Of a stretch of DNA of 64,000 bases, positions 14,480 to 26,240 are shown in pieces. Within the stretch, counting starts at the first letter, position 1, and every line of letters starts with the position of its first letter. Location of the stretch: the NCBI GenBank assembly GCA_003255065.1, contig QAOA01005051.1, forward strand, positions 133,680-197,679, given 5' to 3'. The stretch comes from Cercis canadensis. Lineage: Eukaryota; Streptophyta; Magnoliopsida; Fabales; Fabaceae. The translations under genes were made by a program, and so were the position numbers. A model generated the notes under the pieces. The model worked only from the letters and a program-made list of their open reading frames with translations. It was not told the origin of the DNA and made no database searches.

Positions 14480-15108
14480 GATGACTTCTTTTTTCTTTTC
14501 TTGTGAGACTTAACTGGAGGCAAGGAAGCTGCCACTTGCTTCATGGGGATTTTCTCATCTTGAGCCTCAAAGTCAGGTGGCTTTGCCTTGCTAGAAATCC
14601 CCATAATACGAGCTTCAATCTGGTTCTTGAGGGAGTTAGCTTAAAATACTCCTTTGGTGCCTCCATCTATGGTGTCAATTTTAAAGCACTTGTTCTTTTC
14701 ATTCGGGTGCTTCATTTCCTTCAACACCTTGAATTCTCAAGGTGAGATCCCCTTTCTACACATCAATAAGAGCTCGACTCGTGGCTAAAAATGGGTGACC
14801 AAGTATGATGGGGACATCTTGGTCCTCTTCCATGTTCAGTACAATGAAATTAGCTAGGAGGATAAACTTGTCTACCTTGACAAATACATCTTCTATGATC
14901 CCTCTTAGATACTTAATGGATCTGTTAGCTAGCTATAATGACACTGTGGTTGGCTTAGCTTCTTCATACCCAATTTTCTGTACACAAACAAAGGCATTAA
15001 GTTAATAGAGGCCCTAAGATCACATAAAGCCTTACCAAAAATTTCTTCACCAATAGTGTAGGGAATTGTAAAACTCCTTGGATCTTTAAGTTTTGGAGGC
15101 AATTTCTT
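14480..15108 (-). pseudogene. Athila-type protease remnant
   Basis: After a stop (TAA replacing a likely CAA) the gag frame continues as [20 protein letters not shown] and then a [11 protein letters not shown] segment. In Athila this site is normally C-D-L-G-A-S, the aspartic protease active site; here glycine is arginine, which should disable the enzyme. More stops follow. It continues the gag-pro polyprotein of the element at 10798-18339. Confidence 0.7.
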
Positions 15109-16816
15109 TTAAAGGATCGCATTGCAGTCTTCAGTAAGCGCCGCAGTTTTAAAATCCTCTAATTTTCTCTTGTTAGTGAGAATCTCTTTCATGAGTTTGA
15201 CATAGCTTGGCATTTGTGCCAAGGCCTCTGCAAAGGGAATGTTTATATGGAGCTTCTTGCACACCTCAAGGAACTTGGAGAATTGTTGGTCAAGGTTATG
15301 CTTCTGAAACCTGTGAGGGAATGGCACTCGGGGCTCGTATGGTAGAGGATTATCAAGAAAAAGTATGGACTTGGGCTTCTTCACCTCCCCTTTTGGAACT
15401 TCATTAGGTACATCAAGCTCATCATTATTTTCTTTCTCTTTTTCTACTATTGTAAGCTTTCTTTTTAGCTTTTCTAACACCTTGCCGCTCCTTGTGGTAA
15501 TGGCCTTCACTTGCTCCCTGGGATTTGTTTCAGTATTGCTGGGCAATGTGCCTTGATCTCTAGAAGATAGTATATCAAAAATTTGCCCAACTTGCATCTC
15601 TAAGTTGCAGATGGAAGTTGCTTGGTTTTGGAACAAGGTGTTTGTCCTTGTCATGAATTGGATAAGGGCATCTTTTAGTGAAGCTTTAGGTGGTGATGGT
15701 TGAGCTTGCATTTAAGGTTGGAATCTGGATAGGTTAGCCACATTTTAAGAATTCTTCCAGGAGAAATTATGGTGGTTTCTCCATCCCGGATTGTGTAAGC
15801 GTTGGAATATGGTGCACATTGCCTATTAGAAATTCCCACAAATTGAGCTTCCTCAAAAGATGGTAGGCCATTCATGTTTATCACTGGACAATTTGCACTA
15901 GAATGATCGTCATGACATACTTCACATTTGACGAGTGTGAATGACATTGGCTGTTAGAGTGCCTAATTGCTTTGCAAGAGAATCCATCTTGGCATTGAGG
16001 GCTGTGATGGGATCAACTGCATGCATCCCATAAGCTTTCTTAGTTGGAGCATTTGCCACCATTTGGTCAAGTAGCTTGAAGGTCTCTTCATTAGTTTTCT
16101 CCATTAGTGACCCACTTGTAGCAACATCAAGTAAAGTTCTAGTGAACCTATTCAAACCATTATAGAAAGTTTGAATTTGGAGCCACTCCGGTAAACCATG
16201 GTGTGGGAACTTTCTCACTAAGCCCTTAAAGCGCTTCCAAGCTTCATGTAATCCTTCCATGTCTTATTGCACAAAAGTGTTAATGTCATTGGGCATCTTG
16301 GCTATTTTTGTTGGTGGGAAAATTTTTGCCAAGAATTGCTTAGTCATATCATGCCATGTACTGATAGACCTTGGTGGTAGAGAGTATAGCCAATTTCGTG
16401 CCTCATCCTTCAGTGAAAACGGGAAGAGGCGTAGTCTAACGGCATCATTAGTGGCGCCATTGTACCTGAAAATGTCACAGATTTCTAAAAATCCTACTAA
16501 ATGCACATTAGCATCTTCAGTTTCTAACCCCACCAAACTGGTTGGCTTGCACCATCTATATTACACTTGCTCTGAACTCAAATTGATTGGCTTGAATGGG
16601 TGGCTGACTAATCCTTGAGATTGGGACTGGCCCTGTGAGAATCCTATAGTCCTTCAAGGCCTTTTGAACCACTTTTGGCTCTCGGTTTTTCATGAGGTTC
16701 TCCATAGTAATTTGAGCTGGTTTAGTGACGTTTCTTCTTTCCTTTCGATGTTTCTTACACGTCTTTTCGATTTCAAAATCCAAAGGTAGTAAATTACCAC
16801 GCTCCACACTTCTCAT
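15109..16816 (-). pseudogene. Athila-type gag polyprotein, broken
   Basis: Four adjoining open pieces on the - strand (16816-16556, 16536-16264, 16260-15922, 15947-15109) follow the Athila gag order. First comes an N-terminal part with VQKALKDYRILTGPVP. Next is the core with LKDEARNWLYSLPPRSISTW and FLAKIFPPTKIAK. Then comes the FKGLVRKFPHHGLPEWLQIQ region with TFYNGLN, then a zinc knuckle CEVCHDDHSSANC, then a C-terminal segment with AITTRSGK and a K/E-rich linker. Frame changes and stops separate the pieces. The protein would form the virus-like particle core; this copy cannot be translated whole. Confidence 0.85.
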
Positions 16817-16923
16817 ACACTAGAGAGAATTCCTAAAAAACAAAGAGCACAAGCGTAAAACAAAAAAATAAAGATCTAGACTAAAATTAGACTACCTTAG
16901 TATTGATATTGCTAGACGCACAG

Positions 16924-16943
16924 TCCCCAGCAATAGCTCCAAA
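16924..16943 (-). other. primer-binding site of the Athila-type element
   Basis: On the - strand TGGAGCTATTGCTGGGGA lies a few bases inside the 5' LTR. It matches the tRNA-Asp-type site (TGGCGCCGTTGCCGGGGA) at 14 of 18 positions. Confidence 0.7.
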
Positions 16944-16947
16944 AACT

Positions 16948-18339
16948 TGTTTTGTAAAACTCTAACACAAGTGTACATTATCGTTTTCAATTAATAAAAT
17001 AAGAGTAGAGTATCATCCCATGGAAACTGTGGCTAATAAGTACTAAAATTGGATGTATTCTAATTTTATCTAGACAAATAAGATGATCAAGAATTGATAT
17101 TGAGTAATAATTAAAATGCAAGAACAGTAAAAGAGATGAAAATTTGGATGAGAAGTATCTAGGGTTTTCGATTTCACCATAGCTATTCTGATTTGTTATC
17201 CCTATCTCATTAACCAAGAACAATCTTCCTAATCGCTAGCCAAAAACCCTAAATTATCCATTAGCCTTTCCCAAGGTCAAACGAACATATTACTAAGTTA
17301 TGAACCCATTATATTCTTATGTGAATTACGAATAACCTAGAAATTGTTTTAATTCTTTGGTTCTCTTTAATTGACTACACAAGCCATGGAGGTATATCCC
17401 TATTCTACATACAACCTATGTTCTTAATCCCTATGATCTTTAATTACAAATTTCCTCCCGGTCTCATTTCAATTATCTAATCAACTAATTGGTGATCAAG
17501 CAATTAGAAGCATGAAAAATTGAGAAGAAGACAATTAATAAAGGTGTTCTTGAATTAAAGAAATAGAGAATCACAAATCATCTAGCTAGGCTATAGCCTA
17601 GAAAGGAATTTAGTTCATGATAGAAAAATAAAGCATGATCGAATAGATTCTAGACATAAATGAGAGAAGAAAAGAATAAAACTTGGTGTAGAAACTCATA
17701 TTTGCTTCCTCTATTTGTTCCTCAATCCTTGCTCTACCTATTTTTTTCTCCAAAAATGTCTAGGGGAACCCCCTTTTCCTCAAAGCTAAAAGTTGTATAT
17801 ATACTAATTAATAAATCCTAATTAAATGAGTTGAAAATTCGTTGCCGCCTTAAACTTGGACTTTGTGTGCCACAACTCAACAAATCAAGCACATAGGCGC
17901 TTCAACTCTGGACAAAATTGCACTAGGGCGCAGAGGTGTAGGCTTTGCGGCACGTAATGTCTGTCTTCACTGACGCGCACATGGGTCCAAGATGCTAGTG
18001 CACTATTGATTTAGCAATGCTACTCTTGGAACATCACTGGTGTGCAGAATAGGCGCTGGAGTGCAAGGGCTGTAGTGCTAATGCGATTTCTTTATGCTTG
18101 GTGCTTATAATTCTCATGCAATAGGCGTTGCAGCTCTTATTGCTTAGAGTTGAGGCCCTTGCTTCCTGCTTCCATTGCACATATTTTGACACTTTTACAC
18201 CTTAAAGCAAAAAATCTTTATAATTTAATTAGATCTACACAAATAACAAAATTGTATTATTTAATAAAATTTACTCAAGAAATAGTACAAAACATTAAGC
18301 TAAAATTACAAAAAGAGTGGATATAAAATCCACTCAACA
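16948..18339 (-). repeat. right (5') LTR of the Athila-type element
   Basis: 1392 bp, collinear with the left LTR throughout, with many substitutions. Confidence 0.85.
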
Positions 18340-19258
18340 AGTACTCAATGGTTTTATTTTTTTAGCTCAAATCTCAGTAAGAGTACCATATAGGGTGAGG
18401 TTTTAATAGAAATGATGTGCTAATTATTTCAATTGTATAGCTTAATGAACAAAACAAAATTTCTGAGAACCAATAAATTAATGTTTAGCTAGATATAATT
18501 GTCAATCAAAACTTTATAAATAAATAGTAAAGAGGAAAAGATGTAAGTCTTGCGAAAACTGTAACTTGGGGAGAGGAAATATGATATCATACTTTTGTTC
18601 TTTCCAAGTCAAAAAACAACAAAGAGAAGAAAGAGGAAGAAGCGCCACTTAGTTTAGGGGAAAAAATTAATAAATAAAGGATTAGGTCTTAGTAGAATCA
18701 TAAGAGTTCAAATTGATGAGTCATTTGCTTAGTCAATGCTTTACTCTTTCTATTAGAAAACAGAGAGAAGCAATTGAGAGAGACGAAGGAAGAAACCAAG
18801 GGTGCATGTGGACTCACCTCACTGGCGTTGGAAAAAGGATAACACCAGTAGATACAATAGACAGAGACGATGCCACCAGCGGAGGGAATGAGGGAGAAAG
18901 AGTCAATGAGCAGCGATTTGAGGAAAACCAGAAAATAGCATATGAAACTCGAGGAAGGAAGAAGGGTCAGGTTCTAAACGGCACTATTTGAGGAAAAACT
19001 AAAAAAAAAAAAAAAGAGGTTTTAGTAAACTAGCTAGTTATTTAAAACTAGTATAGGTTCATTGGTTTTATTGGTTCGCACCGGTTTTTACCAGTTTAAC
19101 CGCCCCACCAATTTTATCCCCTTTAACCGAACCGATATTCAAACCGGGTATCGGTTCGATCGTTTGAACTGACCAGTCCAGTCCAGTTTTTAAAACATTG
19201 AGAATAATAGTGAAAATTGGCCAAGGCAACAACAATGGTATATAAATATGCAGTCATA

Positions 19259-20012
19259 TCAAACTAAAACTGGGAGCAGGGGAAATATGAAAAAAAAATA
19301 TGAAAATTTCATATTTGGAAGACACACATCTTATGATTTTAAAAAGATAAAAATCACTCAAATCGGAGCCATGTACCTCCAATTAGAAAATAAAAACTAA
19401 GGCTGCCAGAGAAAACTAACAAGCCTAACAGTACAAAAAATAAACAAATTTAAATACAATCTGGGGACAGGGGAAAGAGAATTTTGCTCTAAAACTTTTA
19501 CACATGAGAGGTATACATGTCCCTGTTCTAATGGGATAAAAATAACTCAAATTGGAGCTCTGTAGTTCCATCTAGAAAATCAAAATCAAGGGTTGCCAGA
19601 GAAGACTGACAGACCCGAAATAGTAGAAAACTAATCAAATTCAAATAAAAGCTGGGAGAACGGGAAAGAGGATTTGGCCATGAAATTTTTATACATAAGA
19701 GGAATACATCTACCGGTTCTACCAAAGAAGAATCACTCAAATTGAAGCTTTGTAGCTCCATCTCGAAAATAAAAACAGAAGGTTGCCAGAAAAGACTGAG
19801 TCCCGAAATAGCAAAAAAATAAATAAATTCAAATAAACACTCAGAACAGGAGAAAGAGAATTTGGCTATGAAAATTTTACACATAGGAGGTAAACGTCTA
19901 CGGGTTCTATCAAATCAATAATCACTAAAATATGAGCTCTGTAGCTTCATCTGAAAAATAAAAACGGAGAGTTGCCAGAGAAGATTGACAAACTCAAAAA
20001 ATGCACAATACA
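19259..20012. repeat. four-copy tandem repeat of about 190 bp
   Basis: A ggctgccaga/ggttgccaga marker recurs at 19401, 19591, 19781 and about 19970, a spacing of 190, 190 and 189. Each unit also has a ggga(c/a)aggggaaag-like block, an acacat.agaggtataca block and a ctcaaat(t/c)ggagct(c) block. Units are diverged. The array lies within the Tat-type LTR. Confidence 0.9.
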
Positions 20013-21035
20013 CAATCAAACCTAGTATTATCAATCAAGGAAACAACTCAAAGTCCCAAAATAAAAAATTATTTCCATATCAACATTAGAAATTGAACTT
20101 AAATTTAAGAATCTAACACCATGGGTACCCTAGAACCATAAGAATCAATCTCAAACTCTATCAAATTATACTATGATCAGGAAATTTAGCATATTCATTC
20201 ATACATAGCAACAAATAAAAAAATTATCCACCATGAATTCAAAAAGTAGCAGTAAAGATTGGAGGATAGGGAAGAGATTACCTTTGTACAATAAATTTGA
20301 TTGAGATTCATACATTCTTTTCTCTTTGGCTCTCTCCCTTTCTCCCAAGCTTCTCATTTTCTCCATTTGCTCTTTTTCTCCTCCTTTGCTATATATTTCT
20401 CTTCGTCTCTCTCTCTTGCTTCTTCAGCCTTCTTTCTCTCTTCCAAACTTCTCATTTTTTGGCTGATCCCTTAGTTTTAATTTGCTTTCCTTTTTTTTAA
20501 TTACTTATTTATTTAATAGAGATAAGGTACATTAACTTGGACCAATAGAGAATAAGAAAAATTCATTCATTGCTCTCTCATTGGTCCTTCTAGATCTAGT
20601 GATGCAAAAATCTTTTAACAAAATTTCTTCTCTATTTTTTTTTTGTTTATTTACTATTTACAAAAATCTAAATACTAATGAATAAGCCAAATGAGGCTAC
20701 ATAAAAAATTTGGCTAGATTAACAATGGATTAGGCTAAGGTAGTAAGAATAGGTTTTGCTTTATTATAAAGGCTCAAATAAAAATATAAAAAGCAATAAT
20801 AAAAAATCAAGAGCTTTCATCTTTTCAAAAATCATCATTCATCATTCATAATTTTTTTTTGTTTTATGCCGCAAAAAAGTACCTAAACAAAATACGGTGT
20901 ATACAGTTACCCATCTTTAAGGGTTTTCTTTTAGAAAAATATGTTAAGCTCTCGCTTGTTGTGTATTTTGTATAAGAAATATGTAAAGACAAAAGATAAT
21001 TATTTTGTTCGGAGTACCCGAAAATGATAAAGAAA

Positions 21036-21445
21036 TTTAAGAGCATCGAGATCTTTTACCCAAGAGCCTACATGACTTTAAAAGCACTGAAATATTTTAC
21101 CCATGAGTCAACAAAATTTAAAGGCATCAAGATCTTTTAACTGGGAGCCAACAAAATTTAAAAGAAGTACCTAGATCTTTCACCTGGGAGCCGACAAGAA
21201 TTTAAAAACACCAAGATCTTTCATCCAGGAGCCGAAAAAAGTTTAAAAACAATGAGATCTTTCTCTCAGGAGCCGACAGAATTTAAAAGTACTGAGATCT
21301 TTCACCCAAGAGTCGACAAAAATTTAAAAGCACTAAGATTTTTCACCTAGGAGCCAATAAGAATTTAAAAGCATCAAGATTTTTCACCCGAGAGCCAACA
21401 GAATTTAAAAACACAAAGATCCTTCACCCCGGGAGCTGACAAGAA
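21036..21445. repeat. minisatellite, ten units of about 41 bp
   Basis: Ten diverged units start with tttaaaa, then caccaagatcttt, then caccc(a/g)ggagccgacaagaa. Arrays between integrase and the 3' LTR are a known trait of Tat/Ogre elements. Units are contiguous with no spacers, so this is not a CRISPR array. Confidence 0.92.
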
Positions 21446-22499
21446 TTTAAAATTTGCTAAGAACAAGAAAACTTCAATTTCAAAAAATACATGTTTATTC
21501 AAAGTAACACATGATTGGGTGTGTAAAGGAAAACTTGGTTAAATCAAAACTTGATCTACTCAATCGAGCCACTCATCTAATTGTTCTTTTGCAAAAGATA
21601 TCTGATTCCTCTTGTGTCTTTGGAAGACCCAACCCTCTTATTTCTTTTGGAGGCAAAAATTACACTGCCTTTAATTGAATCACATACTCACTTCTTTCCT
21701 ATTCAATTCTCTTATCTTTACTTTCTTGTTGCTTCCTTTTCTCGTCTTGCATTTTTATTTATTTTTTATACGTTTGAACCTTGTTGTGATCAAGAATTTC
21801 TAATATTCTTGAAATCTGGAAACCAAGTCAAAGAAAATTCTTCAAGACTAATTGAATCTGTCATTATAATAAGTTCACTCACATTTTATTTAGAATAATA
21901 ACTTAGCAATTTAGCATGGAGGAAATGCATAGCAGAGAAAAACCAATTCAATGAATTAACTTCTTTTATTTCAAGAGAAGATATACATTGTTCAAGGAAA
22001 ATGAATCAAATGAGGTGCATCATTAATGCATTTCAAGAGGACAATTTACCCTAATGTAAGGGTTTTATGATGATGGATTTGCCCTATAAAATAGGTGTCT
22101 ACATATCCTTAAAGAGTAATCAAAGTCCACGTAGTTCGAGATAAAAGATCTAGAAGCCAATGTGGATATGAAAAATTGCTTCAGTTTCCAACTCTTCAAT
22201 GTCCAACTTGATTGATTCTCATATTGCATTGGATACAATTTCTACTCCTCTAACATGAACTTTTAACCCTTTGGTAGTAGAGTGCAATCATCTTACTTTC
22301 TTTATGAATTCCCTTATATCACCGGGCTTCCGCATTACTTTTTGGTTCTATTTTGTGTCCCTTTTCTAGTTTAAGCCACTCGTTTGGGTTTTTAGCCTAA
22401 CAATTTTTCTATTTTTTTTTGTTTATTTATTTTTTTCCTTAACTTTTGCCTAGACCGCCTTTTTAGGTTTTCAAATTAGCGGACCTTTTTTTTAAGGGT
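21446..22499. other. 3' untranslated part of the Tat-type element
   Basis: AT- and T-rich sequence between the minisatellite and the integrase end. A 105-codon + frame at 21581 is rich in F, L and S, has no domain, and is probably a chance reading. Confidence 0.5.
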
Positions 22500-23795
22500 A
22501 ATATTTATTGATTGCATCAAAATTTATAGGCTTAGGAAGTTCTTGTCATTCCATATTTGTGAGGATCAATACTCCTCTTGAGAATGCATGTTTGACAATA
22601 TATGGCCCTTGGTGAGTTGGGCCCATTCTTCCTAGACATCTTCATGATGTGGCAGAACCTTTTTTAACGTTGGGTCCCCTAGTTGGAACTCTCTAGGTCA
22701 AACTTTTTTGTTAAACACTCTAGCCATCCTTTGTTGATATAATTGCCAATGACAAATTGCTGTCAATCTTTTATCCTTAATCATATTCAACTGTTCATAT
22801 ATAAATCTTGCCTATTCGGATTTCTCCAATTTTGTCTCCATTAAAACTCTAAGCGACAGGATCTTAACTTCTATTGAAATGACAACTTCCATACCATACA
22901 CCAAAGAATAGGGTGTTGCCCCAGTTGAATACCTCACAACTATGCGATAAGCATGCAAAGCATAAGGCAGTGTCTCGTGCCAGTCTCTATAAGTTACCAC
23001 CATCTTTTCAACTATTTTCTTGATTTTTTATTGGCAGCTTCTACAGCTTCATTCATTTGTGGTCTTTAGGGTGAAGAGTTATAATGATTAATTGCAAACT
23101 TCTCACACAACTTTTGTATCTCAACACCTTCAAATTTGAGTCATTGTCTATGATGATCCTCTTAGGTTGCTCATAACGACAAATGATGTTCATTTTAGGA
23201 ACTTGGCCACTACTTTTTGGGTCACTTTCACATAAGAAGCAACTTCTACCCATTTTATGAAATAATCAATTGCCACTAGAATAAAATGATGTCTGTTGGA
23301 AGCTTTCAGATTAATTAGTCTGATGATATTGATTCCCCACATAAAAAATGGCCAAGGTGTTACCATATTATGAAGAGAAAAGGGTGGAGCTTTAATACAA
23401 TCTATGTAAATCTGACATTTGTAGCATTTTCTAGAGTAACTTATGCAATCACTTTCCATCGTCATCCAATAATACACAGTACTCAAAATTTTCCAAGCCA
23501 TTATGTGCCCATTTACATGAGCCACACACAATCTATCATGAACAACGCTCAAAATTCTATTAGTTTCCTTCACATCAACACATTGCAAGAGTGTGTCATC
23601 ATGACTTCTTTTATAAAAAAAAACTTCACTAAAAAAGAACCCTAACGACAAACACCGAATAGTCTTGTCATTTTCATTTGCCCCCGTTGGATACTCTCTG
23701 AACTTGATGTATTGCATGATATCATGATACCAAGGCCGGCCATCAGGTTCTTCCTCTACATTTGAGCAGTAGGTAGGTTCATCTCCTAGCTCCAC
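22500..23795 (-). pseudogene. Tat-type integrase, copy A
   Basis: Reading leftwards from 23795: a linker, then a zinc-binding HHCC-like part (AHVNGHIMAWKILSTVYYW, then CYKCQIY), then the catalytic core (FMWGINIIRLINLKASNRHH, then FILVAIDYFIKWVEVASY), then RIIIDNDSNLK, then the C-terminal part (YRDWHETLPYALHAYRI, then GATPYSLVYGMEVV) and finally RLTAICHWQLYQQRMARVFN. Frameshifts and stops split it into four pieces. The first catalytic position falls in MWGINII where D is usual (WGIDII), so N replaces the acidic residue. It would have joined element DNA to the host chromosome. Copy B is the same sequence across an N junction. Confidence 0.8.
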
Positions 23796-23965
23796 TTTGT
23801 ACGGGTTGTACTAGTAATCCAGAGTCAAGCTTGGTTATCACTGATAAAGTTGTCAAGACATCATCAAATTGATTTTTGTTACGAGTTAAATGAGAAAAAA
23901 TGATATCCTTAAATTTCTCAATTAACTGTGTCAAATATTTTAGATATGGAATCAGTTTTGGGTCT

Positions 23966-24300
23966 CTAGTTTGTCATTCTCCTCTCACCTAATAAATGAT
24001 AAGTGCAAAATCTTGAAAAATATCCAAAATGCCGATTTTTTAAATCTAAGGCTACTTGCAAGCCCCTCACACAAGCTTCATATTCAGCTACATTATTAGT
24101 ACAGTCAAATCCCAACTTGATGGCTATCGGGAATTGCTTACTTTTTGGTGATACGATTACAGCTCTTATCCCCTTCACATACATATTTACTACCCCATTA
24201 AAGTACATTTTCCATCTCGCTTCTTCCTAAGTCTCCTCCTCAATTTCAAGAGTGTCCTCATCTGGGAATTCAAACTTCATGGGCTGATAATCATCGATAG
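23966..24300 (-). pseudogene. Tat-type additional RNase H, copy A
   Basis: Reads MYFNGVVNMYVKGIRAVIVS and later CTNNVAEYEACVRGLQVALD. The expected D in the YFDGA motif is N here; the E of NVAEYEA is kept. Upstream, in another frame, lies KFEFPDEDTLEIEE-like acidic linker. This is the extra RNase H domain found between the normal RNase H and integrase in the Tat lineage. Broken by frameshifts. Confidence 0.7.
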
Positions 24301-24339
24301 GGCTTTTGGCCAAATGATCAGTAATCATATTCCATTTTA

Positions 24340-24770
24340 TTGCTTTTTAGTCATGTATACCATATCATATTCAGATAGGACAATATGCCATTTTGTTAAT
24401 TGCCTTAAGAGATAAGGTTTTTCGAAGATGAACTTGACATGATCTATACGAGAGATGAGTCAAGTAGTATGATACATAATGTATTGTTGGAGCCTAGTAA
24501 CCACCCAGACTAAAGTGCAACAAGTCTTCTCTATAAGAGCATATCTCGTCTCATAGTTTGTGAACTTCTTGTTCCAGTAATAAATTGTTCTCTCTTTCCC
24601 TCCTCCTTCATCGTGTTGCCCTAGCACATTCCCCATTGATTCTTGTAACATAGTAAAATATAAAATAAGAGGTTTCCCTAGAATTGGAGGTATAAGTATC
24701 GGCAGATTATGCAAGTACTCTTTGACCTTCTCAAAAGTTTCATGGAACTATTCATTCCACTCACTATCCA
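24340..24770 (-). pseudogene. end of reverse transcriptase and first RNase H, copy A
   Basis: Reads FHETFEKVKEYLHNLPIL, then PPILGKPLILYFTMLQESMG, then LGQHDEGGGKERTIYYWNKK and ETRYALIEKTCCTLVWVVTR. This is the connection and RNase H part that follows the palm in Ty3/gypsy pol. An A-T-rich non-coding stretch precedes it where the palm should be. Confidence 0.75.
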
Positions 24771-25129
24771 TCTATATCAAATTCATCATGGGAATCAATC
24801 ATTAGACAAATAGGATTGTCATCCTAGGACAAGAGATTTGTATTATCAAGACTCTTGGGAATAAAATTCAAAGAAAATTGAACAAGAGTTAATTAAATGG
24901 AGATTAGTGTGAAAAAAGAAATGACAAACTTTTGGAGAAATAATGAGTGAAACAAAACTGAATTCAAACTCCATACTAAAATGCTTCATTAATATGCCAA
25001 ATAAAATGTGGTCCAATGCAATAACATTCAAATGACCTTGGACTTTGGCCATAAGAAAAATAACAACAGAAATAATTATTACTCAAAAAAGGCAGTCTCC
25101 GGCAATGGTTCCATTTTCCAGTTAATCAN

Positions 25130-26076
25130 TCTAAGCGACAGGATCTTAACTTCTATTGAAATGACAACTTCCATACCATACACCAAAGAATAGGGTGTTG
25201 CCCCAGTTGAATACCTCACAACTATGCGATAAGCATGCAAAGCATAAGGCAGTGTCTCGTGCCAGTCTCTATAAGTTACCACCATCTTTTCAACTATTTT
25301 CTTGATTTTTTATTGGCAGCTTCTACAGCTTCATTCATTTGTGGTCTTTAGGGTGAAGAGTTATAATGATTAATTGCAAACTTCTCACACAACTTTTGTA
25401 TCTCAACACCTTCAAATTTGAGTCATTGTCTATGATGATCCTCTTAGGTTGCTCATAACGACAAATGATGTTCATTTTAGGAACTTGGCCACTACTTTTT
25501 GGGTCACTTTCACATAAGAAGCAACTTCTACCCATTTTGTGAAATAATTAATTGCCACTAGAATAAAATGATATCTGTTGGAAGCTTTCAGATTAATTGG
25601 TCTGATGATATTGATTCCCCACATAAAAAATGGCCAAGGTGTTACCATATTATGAAGAGAAAAGGGTGGAGCTTTAATACGATCTATGTAAATCTGACAT
25701 TTGTAGCATTTTCTAGAGTAACTTATGCAATCTCTTTCCATCGTCATCCAATAATACACAGTACTCAAAATTTTCCAAGCCATTATGTGCCCATTTACAT
25801 GAGTCACACATAATCTATCATGAACAACGCTCAAAATTCTATTAGTTTCCTTCACATAAACACATTGCAAGAGTGTGTCATCATGACTTCTTTTATAAAA
25901 AAAACTTCACTAAAAAAGAACCCTAACGACAAACACCGAATAGTCTTGTCATTTTCATTTGCCCCCGTTGGATACTCTCTGAACTTGATGTATTGCATGA
26001 TATCATGATACCAAGGCCGGCCATCAGGTTCTTCCTCTACATTTGAGCAGTAGGTAGGTTCATCTCCTAGCTCCAC
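25130..26076 (-). pseudogene. Tat-type integrase, copy B (duplicated by assembly)
   Basis: Same sequence as copy A, with substitutions such as R for C in the core and one base fewer in an A run that moves the frame. Its C-terminal end is cut at the N. Unlikely to be a second real gene. Confidence 0.75.
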
Positions 26077-26240
26077 TTTGTACGGGTTGTACTAGTAATC
26101 CAGAGTCAAGCTTGGTTATCACTGATAAAGTTGTCAAGACATCATCAAATTGATTTTTGTTACGAGTTAAATGAGAAAAAATGATATCCTTAAATTTCTC
26201 AATTAACTATGTCAAATATTTTAGATATGGAATCAGTTTT

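Larger units (their letters stand above)
10798..18339 (-). mobile_element. Athila-type LTR retrotransposon lacking pol (TR-GAG-like)
   Basis: Two long LTRs (10798-12188 and 16948-18339) begin TGTT and end CAACA. The primer-binding site next to the right LTR resembles the 3' end of tRNA-Asp, usual for Athila. On the - strand the order is LTR, PBS, gag, protease motif, non-coding 3' region, polypurine tract, LTR. Reverse transcriptase, RNase H and integrase are absent. The 3' region contains the GGGAGGCAATCC motif (14262-14273, other strand), found after pol in Athila relatives, so pol looks deleted internally. Flanking bases (agatac and agtac) are only an imperfect duplication. The LTRs differ at many positions, so the insertion is not recent. 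Confidence 0.85.
10227..19200. mobile_element. hAT-like element, split by an Athila insertion
   Basis: Terminal inverted repeats caatgtttttaaaaactgg (left) and ccagtttttaaaacattg (right) are flanked by agaataac (10219-10226) and agaataat (19201-19208), a 7/8 match to an 8-bp target duplication as in hAT elements. The subterminal region near 19080-19190 is rich in ccggt/aaccg motifs, matching the left end at 10240-10315. Net of the Athila element it is about 1.43 kb. No transposase is visible, so it is non-autonomous. Confidence 0.72.
9235..20905 (-). mobile_element. Tat-type LTR, interrupted by nested elements
   Basis: On the - strand the LTR begins TGTATACACCGTATTTTG at 20905 and runs left. 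Its distal part is 9240-9420, with GTGCCTAACACCTTCCCC and a degenerate GACGACTCC primer-like motif typical of the 3' end of Tat LTRs. Between lie a 190-bp tandem array (19259-20012) and the hAT-like element (10227-19200). Without the insertions the LTR would be about 2.7 kb. The sequence just right of 20905 (AAGATGGGTAAC on the - strand) could be the polypurine tract. The exact left edge is uncertain. Confidence 0.5.

Noticed and set aside
10798..18339. Exact target-site duplication for the Athila-type element
   Set aside because: Flanks read gatac and agtac, too different to call; the LTR boundaries themselves are clear from TG/CA, the primer site and the polypurine tract.
20297..20500. 67-codon hydrophobic + frame
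   Set aside because: Same pyrimidine-rich LTR zone in the opposite orientation; no conservation beyond base composition.
21036..21445. CRISPR-like array
   Set aside because: Units are contiguous and diverged, with no unique spacers, and the genome is a plant. It is a minisatellite of a Tat-type element.
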